Below are positions 1 to 6,295 of a stretch of DNA of 14,065 bases, in pieces. Under the pieces are notes generated by a model that had not been told where the DNA came from, did no database searches, and was given only the letters and a program-made list of their open reading frames with translations. The position numbers and the translations under genes are program-made. Within the stretch, counting starts at the first letter, position 1; each line of letters begins with the position of its first letter. Source of the DNA: Actinomycetota bacterium (lineage in GTDB: Bacteria; Actinomycetota; Thermoleophilia; Solirubrobacterales; Solirubrobacteraceae); assembly GCA_009699915.1 (NCBI GenBank), contig WLNG01000012.1:1-14065 (forward strand), given 5' to 3'.

Positions 1-1
1 C

Positions 2-343
2 ACCCATGCGCTGCCCGCCGACGGGACCAGCGCCGCGCTCGGCGCCGGTGAACCGCTCGCGAGCGATCCGCTCCTGCTCGCGGCGCTGCGCACGGCCGCC
101 GGTGCCGACGGCGTCGTCGTCAGCACCGATCTGCTGTCCGGGCCGCCCGCTGCGGCCGGAGAGGCCGTGGCCTGCGATCTGGCGACCGCGCCGTTCCTGG
201 CGGCGGCGCGCAGCCACGGAGTGCGGGCCGCCGCGGTGCTGCTCGTGCGCGAAGGCGCGTCCGGCGAGCCGCTCGACGCCGAGGCGCTCGAGGAGGGCTC
301 CCGGCGGCTCGGCGACGCGGGCTACGCGGCGCTCGCCTGCTGA
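2..343 (+). CDS. Nucleoside phosphorylase-family protein, C-terminal part (5' end outside window)
   Basis: The reading frame is open from the window's left edge to a TGA at 341-343, giving about 113 residues with strong G/C third-position bias. The segment AVACDLATAPFLAAARSHG followed by VRAAAVLLV resembles the end of PNP/UDP phosphorylase-fold enzymes. There an acidic residue in a 'V(D)ME(T/S)AA' context binds the ribose, and a 'GV.AA.L.V.D' strand follows. Those enzymes cleave nucleosides with phosphate to free base and ribose-1-phosphate, usually in purine or pyrimidine salvage. Here the motif reads ACDLATAPF rather than DMETAA, so the exact substrate and even the activity are open. The identification rests on pattern memory of a partial protein. 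The gene converges on the next one with a single base between the two stop codons. Confidence 0.55.
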   Translation, partial: THALPADGTSAALGAGEPLASDPLLLAALRTAAGADGVVVSTDLLSGPPAAAGEAVACDLATAPFLAAARSHGVRAAAVLLVREGASGEPLDAEALEEGSRRLGDAGYAALAC

Positions 344-344
344 C

Positions 345-791
345 TCAGGAGTCCGAGGACGGCGGATCGGCGGCAGCAGGCTTCGTCTTGGGCGCCGCGC
401 GCCGCCGTGTGGCGAGCGCGGCGACGCTCTGCTCGAGCGCGGCGATCTGCTGCGAGAGCGCCGAAAGCTGCTCGCCGACACCGGTACCGGTGCTGCGCTG
501 GAGCCGTTCTTCGAGGCGATCGAATCCCTCTTCGATCCCCTCAAGGCGCTGGCTGACCGAGCGCAGGCGGCGGGTGAGCCGCTCGAGGTCGGCAGCCGAC
601 GGGAGGTTCAGCGCCCCGAGCGCGACCTCCTGGGCCTGGGCAGCGCGCTCGCGGGCTTCAAAGGCACGCGCGATCGCGCCGGTGACGATCGGGCTGTCGA
701 GCAGCTCCTGCGCAAACCGGCCGAGGACGTCCTCCCCCGTGCGGGTCAGACGGTCTCGCAGACCGTCGGTGTGGTCTTCCTCATCGGTCAT
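345..791 (-). CDS. Phasin-like small coiled-coil protein
   Basis: This is a 148-residue, charged, soluble protein with no signal peptide. Residues about 20-60 form a helix-rich segment (ELLDSPIVTGAIARAFEARE, then ALGALNLPSAADLERL). Residues about 65-130 show heptad-like spacing (RLRSVSQRLEGIEEGFDRLE, later LSALSQQIAALEQSV), as in a coiled coil. The tail is Lys/Pro/Ala/Ser-rich (about 131-148). The 'LNLPS..DL..L..R...+..R+E.+E' arrangement resembles phasins and the PhaE/PhaF-type proteins that coat polyhydroxyalkanoate granules, but no polymer synthase is visible, so granule binding is inference. An ATG start is used. AGGGGA lies 8 bases upstream as a plausible Shine-Dalgarno, with a TACGAT -10 candidate at 807-812. 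It could instead be a generic scaffold protein. Confidence 0.75.
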   Translation of the reverse strand: MTDEEDHTDGLRDRLTRTGEDVLGRFAQELLDSPIVTGAIARAFEARERAAQAQEVALGALNLPSAADLERLTRRLRSVSQRLEGIEEGFDRLEERLQRSTGTGVGEQLSALSQQIAALEQSVAALATRRRAAPKTKPAAADPPSSDS

Positions 792-806
792 GGCCGGATT
801 CCCCTG

Positions 807-812
807 ATCGTA
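807..812 (-). promoter_or_regulatory. Candidate -10 element of the phasin-like gene
   Basis: On the minus strand this reads TACGAT, 15 bases before the ATG at 791. It would start a short transcript leader that keeps the AGGGGA Shine-Dalgarno candidate. No clear -35 is visible. Confidence 0.35.
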
Positions 813-863
813 TGGCTGCGTTTCGGGACTGACGCTAGCGCACAGCGACGCGGATCAAACCAT

Positions 864-882
864 CAATGTTACGTTGACATTG
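864..882. promoter_or_regulatory. Inverted repeat CAATGT-N7-ACATTG, candidate operator
   Basis: A perfect 6-base inverted repeat (864-869 and 877-882) with a 7-base spacer lies in the A/T-richer gap between the minus-strand phasin-like gene and the plus-strand unknown gene. Its size suits a dimeric repressor or MerR-type activator. Which gene it controls is unknown. TTGACA at 874-879 overlaps it but has no -10 at normal spacing. Confidence 0.4.
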
Positions 883-1779
883 AGGCTTTGCATCGCTGCG
901 TACACGTGCCGTCAGCGCTGGTACGGTCCTCGTACCCTGTCCGGATCGCCCCTCTTCCGCTTCGTCCAGATCGAGGCGCCATGGGCGCTTGGCCCCGCCG
1001 ACGGCCGCTACGTAATCCGCGGCCACGCCGGCGAGCCGCGCTGGATCATGGTGGTGGCGACGGTGGTAGCGCCGCCGCGCGCAGGCCGGCTGCGACGGCG
1101 CCCCCGCCGCGCCGCGCCGATGCCCGACCCCGCCCCGGTCGCGGTGACGCGGGTCACCCTCATCGACGCGCGCTCCGTCAGCGGAGACCCGGCAGCGCTC
1201 GTGCGCGAACGCGACCTACTGGCCGACCTCGCGCGCGCGCTGGAGGTGCTCAACGATGTGATCCGGGCCCATCGCGTCGCCGCGGCCGACCCGGCGCTCG
1301 TCCCGCTTACGCGTGAGCGGCTGACCGTCGCACGCGTGGGCTTCGGGACCGGCGAACTGGTCGCAGACGGGCGCTGGAACCATGCCGTCACCGTGCCCCC
1401 CGTCGCCGCGGCGCAGCGACGCGCCGCCCTGGAGCCGACGCAGCGGCTCGTGGCCGTCCTCGGCGGGCGCGACGTGGTGCTCGCCTGCGAGGTGCTGCTC
1501 GTGCGCGCGATCGAGGATGCGAACTGCGGGCACTGGCGCGAGGCGGCCTTTCAGCTGCGCGTCGCGCTCGAGTGCGCGCTGACCGAACTGCTCGCCTGGA
1601 CCGGGCAGGGGGACATCGACGCGCGTCTGACGGAGCTGCGCGAGCTGCGCGCAGTGACCGGAGAGCTTGCGAACACGGCCCTTGAGCGTGGCCTCGACGA
1701 GGCCGAGGCCACGCAGGCGCGGCACGTCCTCGAGCGCATCCAGGCCGCCCTGCGAGCGCGGGCCGCGCTGATCGGCTGA
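874..1779 (+). CDS. Conserved-looking hypothetical protein, start uncertain
   Basis: I do not recognise this family. The frame ends at TGA 1777-1779. The listed start is a TTG at 874, but codons before about 937 have A/T-rich third positions (agg, ctt, gct, cct, cgt) unlike the rest, so the true start is probably later. Protein-like sequence begins near 955 (FRFVQIEAPWALGPADGRYV), before the first in-frame ATG at 1048; a CTG at 937 is possible. The N-terminal part is beta-rich with an Arg/Pro-rich linker (about residues 67-85). The rest is helical, ending in a hydrophilic helical bundle rich in Ala, Arg, Leu and Glu. There is no signal peptide or convincing membrane span. It converges with the DUF4395 gene, with 15 bases between. 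Confidence 0.65.
   Translation: MTLRLCIAAYTCRQRWYGPRTLSGSPLFRFVQIEAPWALGPADGRYVIRGHAGEPRWIMVVATVVAPPRAGRLRRRPRRAAPMPDPAPVAVTRVTLIDARSVSGDPAALVRERDLLADLARALEVLNDVIRAHRVAAADPALVPLTRERLTVARVGFGTGELVADGRWNHAVTVPPVAAAQRRAALEPTQRLVAVLGGRDVVLACEVLLVRAIEDANCGHWREAAFQLRVALECALTELLAWTGQGDIDARLTELRELRAVTGELANTALERGLDEAEATQARHVLERIQAALRARAALIG
920..936. repeat. Short inverted repeat GGTACG-N5-CGTACC
   Basis: A perfect 6-base inverted repeat with a 5-base spacer sits at the probable 5' end of the unknown gene. The first arm overlaps a TACGGT hexamer (922-927) that could act as a -10 box. It might be an operator or chance. Confidence 0.3.
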
Positions 1780-1794
1780 CTCAGCGCGGGACGA

Positions 1795-2301
1795 TCAGGC
1801 CGCGTGCGGGGCGGTCGTCCGGCGCAGCGAGATGTCGTTGCAGGCCTCGCACACCTCGGGGGGGATCACCCCGACGCGCATGAGCAGCGCGAAGACCTTG
1901 CATCCGGCGCAGAAGCTGAAGACCGACTCGAGCGTCGCGAAGACGACGAGCACGCCGAGCACGATGTACGCGGCAGTGGTCTCATCGAGGCCGACCGCCA
2001 GCACCGCCGCCGCCACGGAGAAGACGACGCCGATCGCCTGCGCGAAACGCTTCGGCGGCCCAGGGACCGGCCGCTCCGCGAGCGGCAGCCGCGGCGTGAT
2101 GACCTTGGTGACGAGCTGCCCGAGCGGCGAGAGGGTCGGGCCCGCGAGCACGCGGGCGATGAACCCGTAGGCGATGACGACCGTCAGCCACGGAAGGTCG
2201 AACGCGATCGTCGCGAGCGACAGGATCACGACACCGCCCGCGACCAGTCTCGCGGAGACCTCGTTGACGGGATTCGGGAAGCTGAAGAGGCGTTCGGCCA
2301 T
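1795..2301 (-). CDS. DUF4395 family integral membrane protein with two Cys-x-x-Cys pairs
   Basis: The 168-residue protein matches my memory of DUF4395: the start 'FSFPNPVNE.SAR.VAGGVV', about four hydrophobic spans (near 17-35, 38-54, 88-105, 110-128), and a cysteine-rich C-terminus. The cysteines form CAGC (131-134) and CEAC (151-154). Members often sit near thioredoxin-like or redox proteins, but the biochemical role is not established. The pairs could be redox-active or bind metal at the membrane face. The frame is open further upstream, but the ATG at 2301 is chosen because it begins the family match and has a TAATAT -10 box 10 bases before it. It lies 49 bases downstream of the sirtuin and probably has its own promoter. 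Confidence 0.85.
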   Translation of the reverse strand: MAERLFSFPNPVNEVSARLVAGGVVILSLATIAFDLPWLTVVIAYGFIARVLAGPTLSPLGQLVTKVITPRLPLAERPVPGPPKRFAQAIGVVFSVAAAVLAVGLDETTAAYIVLGVLVVFATLESVFSFCAGCKVFALLMRVGVIPPEVCEACNDISLRRTTAPHAA

Positions 2302-2311
2302 CGGACGACCG

Positions 2312-2317
2312 ATATTA
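2312..2317 (-). promoter_or_regulatory. -10 box (TAATAT) of the DUF4395 gene
   Basis: The minus strand reads TAATAT, ending 10 bases before the ATG at 2301. Transcription would begin about 3 bases before the start codon, so the message is nearly leaderless. No Shine-Dalgarno is present. Confidence 0.6.
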
Positions 2318-2350
2318 CCACATACCCAATCCGGTTTGAGGTGTTTTGCC

Positions 2351-3115
2351 TCAGGCCAGCCGATCGAGCGCCCCCAGCAGGGCGTCGAGCTCGGCGACGA
2401 CATCGCCCTCAAGCTTCACTGCGGCGTGCTCGTCGTAGGGAGTCGGCCCCTGGGTGACGAGCGCGATCTCTCCCCCGGCGCGCCGCGTTACCGCTGGTAG
2501 CTGCGCGACGGGATGAACCTCGAGCGAGCTGCCGATGCAGAGCAGCAGATCGGCGCTGCCGGCGAGCTCATACGCACGCTCGAGCGCATCGACCGGAAGC
2601 ATCTCCCCGAAGAGCACGACGTCCGGCTTCAGCGGCCGGCCGCAGTCGCAGCGCGGGATGCCCTCCGCGTCGTCCTCCATGCGGCTACGGGTCTGTGCGA
2701 GCGCATGGCGCGCGCCGCACGCCAGACACGAGGAGTGCTCGATCGTCCCGTGGACCTCGATCAGCTCGCGCGTGCCCGCCCGTCGATGGAGCATGTCGAT
2801 GTTCTGGGTGATGACCGCGTCGAGCAGCCCCCGCCGCTCGAGCTCGACAAGCGCGGCGTGCGCGCCGTTCGGCAACCGGTCGTCGAGCGTCTGGAAGCGC
2901 GCTCCGTAGAACCGCCAGAAGCGCTCCGGATCGACGCGCCACACATCGATGTGTGCGACCTCCATTGGATCCACGTTCGCCCACAGCCCGGTCCCAGGAG
3001 AGCGGAAGTCCGGGATTCCGGACGGGACCGAGATACCGGCTCCGGTGAGCGCAACGACCGATCCCGCATCGCGGATCAGGTCAGCGAGCCGCTCGACTGC
3101 CGCTGCTTGGTCCAT
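2351..3115 (-). CDS. Sirtuin, NAD+-dependent protein deacylase (Sir2 family)
   Basis: The 254-residue protein has all Sir2 landmarks. GAGIS (25-29) and GIPDFR (33-38) bind NAD+. TQNID (103-107) lies in the active site, and His122 in EVHG is the catalytic base. Zinc ligands are Cys130, Cys133, Cys156 and Cys158. LKPDVVLFGE (162-171) and a late GSSLEV NAD-binding loop follow. It removes acyl groups from lysines using NAD+, giving nicotinamide and O-acyl-ADP-ribose. The N-terminal motif resembles bacterial class U enzymes such as Thermotoga Sir2. The SIRT5-type Ala-Glu signature is absent there, so simple deacetylation is more likely. The second zinc knuckle is CxC rather than CxxC. The ATG is 5 bases after the SRPBCC stop, and TACCGT 7 bases before it may be an internal promoter. 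Acetyl-CoA synthetase and acyl-CoA enzymes are known bacterial sirtuin targets. Confidence 0.95.
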   Translation of the reverse strand: MDQAAAVERLADLIRDAGSVVALTGAGISVPSGIPDFRSPGTGLWANVDPMEVAHIDVWRVDPERFWRFYGARFQTLDDRLPNGAHAALVELERRGLLDAVITQNIDMLHRRAGTRELIEVHGTIEHSSCLACGARHALAQTRSRMEDDAEGIPRCDCGRPLKPDVVLFGEMLPVDALERAYELAGSADLLLCIGSSLEVHPVAQLPAVTRRAGGEIALVTQGPTPYDEHAAVKLEGDVVAELDALLGALDRLA

Positions 3116-3120
3116 CGCGC

Positions 3121-3573
3121 CTACGGTAGAACGGCCGCCTGCAGGCGCAGCAGCGTGCGTCGCAGCGCGTCGGCCTGGGCGCGTCGGATGAAGAGCCGGT
3201 CCACCACCGCGGAGACCGGACCGCCGGACCGCAGCCGGTAATCGAGCTCGAGCGTCACCCGGACACCCGGACCACCGCCGGGCCGAGCCTCGAAGCGGAC
3301 ATGCTGGCGACCGGTGATCCGCGGATCGGCGACCTCGAGCTCCTGTGAGACCCCGGCGGCGAAGGCGATGACCTCCTCGGTCACCCGCCCGCGACCGGCT
3401 GGGTATGACTCCCAGACGGTCTTCGCACCGACATCCGGGTACGGGCCATCGCACGCGGCGACCGTCGCGAGTCCCTCGATGAACTCCGGCCAGCGATCGC
3501 GGTCGTACCAGACCGCCTCAACCTCGCCGACCGTGGCAGTCGCAAGCTCGACGCTGGCGCGGACGCAGCTCAC
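3121..3573 (-). CDS. SRPBCC (START-like / polyketide cyclase-like) domain protein
   Basis: The 150-residue protein has the usual length and layout of the single-domain SRPBCC family. An N-terminal strand (ASVELATATVGEVEAVWYDR) leads into 'RWPEFIEGLATVAACDG'. A run of antiparallel strands follows (KTVWESYPAGRGRVTEEV, then GVRVTLELDYRL), and a long C-terminal helix (about 127-148). Such domains make a helix-grip cavity that binds lipids or other hydrophobic ligands, and 'coenzyme Q-binding/cyclase' labels are common but weakly supported. The start is GTG at 3573, 3 bases after the upstream stop, indicating translational coupling. The stop lies 5 bases before the sirtuin ATG. A carrier or sensor of acyl ligands for the neighbouring dehydrogenase is inference only. 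Confidence 0.85.
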   Translation of the reverse strand: MSCVRASVELATATVGEVEAVWYDRDRWPEFIEGLATVAACDGPYPDVGAKTVWESYPAGRGRVTEEVIAFAAGVSQELEVADPRITGRQHVRFEARPGGGPGVRVTLELDYRLRSGGPVSAVVDRLFIRRAQADALRRTLLRLQAAVLP

Positions 3574-3576
3574 GAC

Positions 3577-3837
3577 TCAGCGATCGAGCAGGTCGTCGAG
3601 CGAGCGCTGCTCGGGGTTGACCTCGCGTTCAGCCTGCGCGCGCGGACGCCCGCGCCGGCCCCAGTGCTCGAGCACGTCGCGCGCCTTCACCTGGCGGTAA
3701 CTGATGCCCTTCTCGATCGGATCAACCTCGAGCCCGCTGGAGGTCGTTCCACGTACGACCCCATGAAACAGCCGTCCGCGCACGCTGACGCGGACGATGT
3801 CCCCGGGATCGATGCCGTCAAGCCGCACGACGCTCAT
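3577..3837 (-). CDS. Small conserved-looking hypothetical protein (beta-barrel-like)
   Basis: The protein has 86 residues from the ATG at 3837. I do not recognise a named family. The first 45 residues (LDGIDPGDIVRVSVRGRLFH, then GVV.GTTSSGLEVDPI) look like a small five-strand SH3- or KOW-like barrel. The tail is very basic (EHWGRRGRPRAQAER) and ends in acidic LDDLLDR. That mix suggests nucleic-acid or protein binding but does not prove it. A TTG at 3870 would overlap the acyl-CoA dehydrogenase TGA and add 11 residues; neither start has a clear Shine-Dalgarno, and I prefer the ATG. It is tightly packed between the dehydrogenase and the SRPBCC gene. Confidence 0.75.
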   Translation of the reverse strand: MSVVRLDGIDPGDIVRVSVRGRLFHGVVRGTTSSGLEVDPIEKGISYRQVKARDVLEHWGRRGRPRAQAEREVNPEQRSLDDLLDR

Positions 3838-3866
3838 GATGGCGCCGCCGCGGACGGCGTGCGTTG

Positions 3867-5015
3867 TCAACTGCTGCGCGGGAGCAACGTCTCACGTGCA
3901 ATGACGAGCCGCTGGATCTGGGCCGTGCCCTCGTAGAGCTGCATGATCTTCGCGTCGCGCATGAACTTCTCGACCTTGTACTCCTTGATGAAGCCATAGC
4001 CACCGAAGACCTGCACGGCGTCGGTGGTGACCTCCATCGCCGTGTCGGCCGCGAAGCGCTTGGCGTGCGACGACTCGATCGTGTTGCGACGGCCCTGGTC
4101 GAGGAGCACCGCCGAGTTCCAGGTCGCAAGGCGTCCGAGATGGATCTTCGTGGCCATGTCGGCGATCAGGAACTGGATCGCCTGGTGCATCGCGATCGGA
4201 ACTCCGAACTGAACGCGCTCCTTGGAGTAGTCGCAGGCCATCTCGAATGCCGCGCGCGCGATGCCGACCGCCATCGCCGCAACACCCGGGCGCGTGCGAT
4301 CGAGGGTCATCATCGCGAGCTTGAACCCGTGGTTCTCCTCGCCGAGCAGGTTCCGCACGGGGATCTCGGTCTCGTTGAAGGTGATGGTCGCGGTGTTCGA
4401 GGCCCGCTGCCCCATCTTGTCCTCCTTCTTGTCGACCGTGATCGTGTCGTCCTTCGGCACGACGAAGGCCGAGATCCCGCGGTGGCCGGCCTCCTTGTCG
4501 GTCTTCGCGTAGACCGTGAACCAGTCGGCATGGCCGCCGTTGGTGATGAAGCACTTGGAGCCGTTGATGACGTACTTGTCGCCCTTCTTCACGGCGGTCG
4601 TGCGCATGCCCGACACGTCGGAGCCCGCATCGGGCTCGGTGAGGCAGAAAGAGGCGAGCTTCGGCGCCTCGGTGAGCATCCCGAGGAACTCCCGCTTGAT
4701 CTCCTCCGAGCCGGCGAGCATCACGGGTGCGGCGGCGAGGCCGTTGCAGGCGATCGACGTTCCGATGCCCGAGCATCCCCACCCGAGCTCCTCTTCGATC
4801 AGCGCGCCTTCGAAGACCGAGGCTCCAGGCCCGCCGTATGTCTCGGGCAGGTGGCTGTTCATGAGGCCGAGCTCCCAGGCCTTCTCGATGATCGCCTGGG
4901 GCCAGGTCCCATCGACGTCGTACTCCCAGGCCACAGGCCGCATCTCCTTCTCGGCGAACTCGTGGGCCATCTCGCGCAGCGCCTGCTGCTCGTCGGTGAG
5001 GGTGAAGTCGACCAC
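3867..5015 (-). CDS. Acyl-CoA dehydrogenase
   Basis: The 382-residue flavoprotein has the family's usual length. It oxidises acyl-CoA to trans-2-enoyl-CoA with FAD and passes electrons to electron-transfer flavoprotein in fatty-acid or branched-chain amino-acid breakdown. Visible landmarks are the N-terminal helical DFTLTDEQQALREMAHEF, the FAD/substrate motif CLTEPDAGSDVSGMRTTA, KCFITNGGHADWF, the GQRASNTATITFNE strand, KERVQFGVPIAMHQAIQF, and the C-terminal QVFGGYGFIKEY and MQLYEGTAQIQR. Glu362 in YEGTAQ matches the catalytic base of short/medium-chain enzymes. The start is GTG at 5015 because AAGGAGA lies 5 bases before it. An in-frame ATG at 5048 lies upstream of that signal. A palindromic operator at 5065-5080 covers the predicted transcription start. 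Chain-length preference cannot be read off. Confidence 0.95.
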   Translation of the reverse strand: MVDFTLTDEQQALREMAHEFAEKEMRPVAWEYDVDGTWPQAIIEKAWELGLMNSHLPETYGGPGASVFEGALIEEELGWGCSGIGTSIACNGLAAAPVMLAGSEEIKREFLGMLTEAPKLASFCLTEPDAGSDVSGMRTTAVKKGDKYVINGSKCFITNGGHADWFTVYAKTDKEAGHRGISAFVVPKDDTITVDKKEDKMGQRASNTATITFNETEIPVRNLLGEENHGFKLAMMTLDRTRPGVAAMAVGIARAAFEMACDYSKERVQFGVPIAMHQAIQFLIADMATKIHLGRLATWNSAVLLDQGRRNTIESSHAKRFAADTAMEVTTDAVQVFGGYGFIKEYKVEKFMRDAKIMQLYEGTAQIQRLVIARETLLPRSS

Positions 5016-5020
5016 GTGGC

Positions 5021-5027
5021 TCTCCTT
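5021..5027 (-). promoter_or_regulatory. Shine-Dalgarno AAGGAGA deciding the acyl-CoA dehydrogenase start
   Basis: The minus strand reads AAGGAGA, 5 bases before the GTG at 5015. It is one of the few strong ribosome-binding sites in the window and favours GTG 5015 over the ATG at 5048. Confidence 0.7.
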
Positions 5028-5064
5028 GCGGGGTGCGGTCAGGAGCATGGGCGCCGCCGACCGA

Positions 5065-5080
5065 TTGACTCGTCAGTCAA
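5065..5080. promoter_or_regulatory. Palindromic operator TTGACT-N4-AGTCAA before the acyl-CoA dehydrogenase operon
   Basis: A perfect 6-base inverted repeat (5065-5070 and 5075-5080) with a 4-base centre. The TTGACT/AGTCAA form is typical of TetR-family operators in actinobacterial fatty-acid genes. It sits immediately downstream of the TACACT -10 box, over the expected start of transcription, where a bound repressor would block the polymerase. No regulator gene lies next to it. Confidence 0.65.
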
Positions 5081-5081
5081 C

Positions 5082-5087
5082 AGTGTA
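5082..5087 (-). promoter_or_regulatory. Candidate -10 box (TACACT) of the acyl-CoA dehydrogenase operon
   Basis: The minus strand reads TACACT, ending one base before the palindrome. The transcript would start near 5075 and carry a leader of about 60 bases including the Shine-Dalgarno. No strong -35 is visible. Confidence 0.5.
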
Positions 5088-5128
5088 ACCACGCAGCGGC
5101 GGAGCGCATCCCCACAGGCCCGGCGCGC

Positions 5129-6256
5129 TCAGGCAATGAAGAACGCGACCCCGATGATCACGTAGACGGCGAGCAGCTGGACGCCCTTGAACCACGTCGA
5201 CTCGCCGTCGCTCGTGATCTGGTTGGCGATCAGCGCGGCGAGCACGAGCGCGCCGAGCTCGAACCCGTTGAAGACGAGCGGCATCGGGCCCGGCCCGATG
5301 ACGTAGCTGGCGAGCACGAGGGCCGGGGCGACGAAGAGCGCGACCTGCGCGCTCGAGCCGATCGAGATGTTGACCGCGAGGTTCATCTTGCCCTTCAGCG
5401 CGACGAGCACAGCGACCCAGTGCTCGGCGGCGTTGCCGACGATCGCGACGACGATCGCGCCGATGAAGAATTGGCTGATGCCGGCTTTCTCGGCCGTCTC
5501 GCCGATCGAGCCGACGAGGATCTCCGACATGAGTGCGACCGCCGCGCCGGCGACGGCGAGCATCACGACCGAACGGCGGACGCTCCAGGTCTCGTCCGTG
5601 ACGCCCTCGCCCTCCTCGAGGTTGAAGAGGTCGCGGTGCGTGCGCAGGGAGAAGAGCAGCCCTGCGAGGTAGACAACGATCAAAACAATCGCCGTGATCA
5701 GCGACAGATGCGCGACCTGGGGCGTGAACGTCGTCAGCTCCGAGGTCGGTGACGGCAGCCCGTTCGAGTCCACCATGACGTAGACGGCGGGCATGATCAC
5801 GGCGACCGTCGCCAGCAGCAGCATCGAAGCCTGCGCGGACGCGGCGCTGCGGCTGAACGTCTGGATCGCGCCGCGCCCCCCACCGACCCCGCCGGCGATC
5901 ATCGACGCCCCGAGGACGAGCAGCACGTTGCCGATGATCGAACCGACGATCGAGGCCTTGACGACCTCGTGCAGGCCGGCGCCGAGCGCGAACAGCGCGA
6001 TGATCAGCTCCGGCGCGTTACCGAAGGTGACGTTCAGCAACCCGCCGATCCCCGGCCCGGAGCGGGCGGCGAGTTCCTCAGTCGCACGGCCCATCAGCGC
6101 GGCAGTCGGGATCACGCCCAACGCGGAGGCGACGAAGATCACCACCGCGCCCGCATGCGCTAGCTCGAGCGCGATCGCGAGCGGGATGAAGGGAACGAGG
6201 AGCCAGGGCCACCCGTCGGAGGTCAGGAGCGACGACGGACGCGGGAACGCAGACAC
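5129..6256 (-). CDS. cax: Ca2+/H+ antiporter, CaCA/CAX family
   Basis: The 375-residue polytopic protein has about 11 hydrophobic spans in two related halves joined by an acidic cytoplasmic linker (NLEEGEGVTDE, near 213-223). The two alpha-repeats hold the cation-binding signatures: GNAPELIIALFAL (79-91, Glu83) and GNAAEHWVAVLVALKG (from 274, Glu278). The second is followed by NISIGSSAQVALFVAP. Both glutamates are present, so it should be active in expelling cytosolic Ca2+ in exchange for protons. The start is GTG at 6256 with TATCCT 7 bases upstream, as for a leaderless message. It lies 39 bases downstream of the lipoprotein gene and 113 bases upstream of the acyl-CoA dehydrogenase start, whose operon has its own promoter. 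Confidence 0.95.
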   Translation of the reverse strand: MSAFPRPSSLLTSDGWPWLLVPFIPLAIALELAHAGAVVIFVASALGVIPTAALMGRATEELAARSGPGIGGLLNVTFGNAPELIIALFALGAGLHEVVKASIVGSIIGNVLLVLGASMIAGGVGGGRGAIQTFSRSAASAQASMLLLATVAVIMPAVYVMVDSNGLPSPTSELTTFTPQVAHLSLITAIVLIVVYLAGLLFSLRTHRDLFNLEEGEGVTDETWSVRRSVVMLAVAGAAVALMSEILVGSIGETAEKAGISQFFIGAIVVAIVGNAAEHWVAVLVALKGKMNLAVNISIGSSAQVALFVAPALVLASYVIGPGPMPLVFNGFELGALVLAALIANQITSDGESTWFKGVQLLAVYVIIGVAFFIA

Positions 6257-6263
6257 CCGCGGG

Positions 6264-6269
6264 AGGATA
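6264..6269 (-). promoter_or_regulatory. -10 box (TATCCT) of the Ca2+/H+ antiporter gene
   Basis: The minus strand reads TATCCT, ending 7 bases before the GTG at 6256. Transcription would begin at or next to the start codon. No Shine-Dalgarno is present. Confidence 0.55.
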
Positions 6270-6295
6270 GGTCCCGGGCCGGTGGACGTGCCCGC

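Noticed and set aside
874..879. TTGACA as a -35 element for the unknown plus-strand gene
   Set aside because: No -10-like hexamer lies 16-18 bases downstream; the nearest candidate TACACG is 21 bases away.
3864..5165. Long plus-strand open frame opposite the acyl-CoA dehydrogenase
   Set aside because: It is an antisense shadow of a gene with clear family motifs, as expected in very GC-rich DNA.
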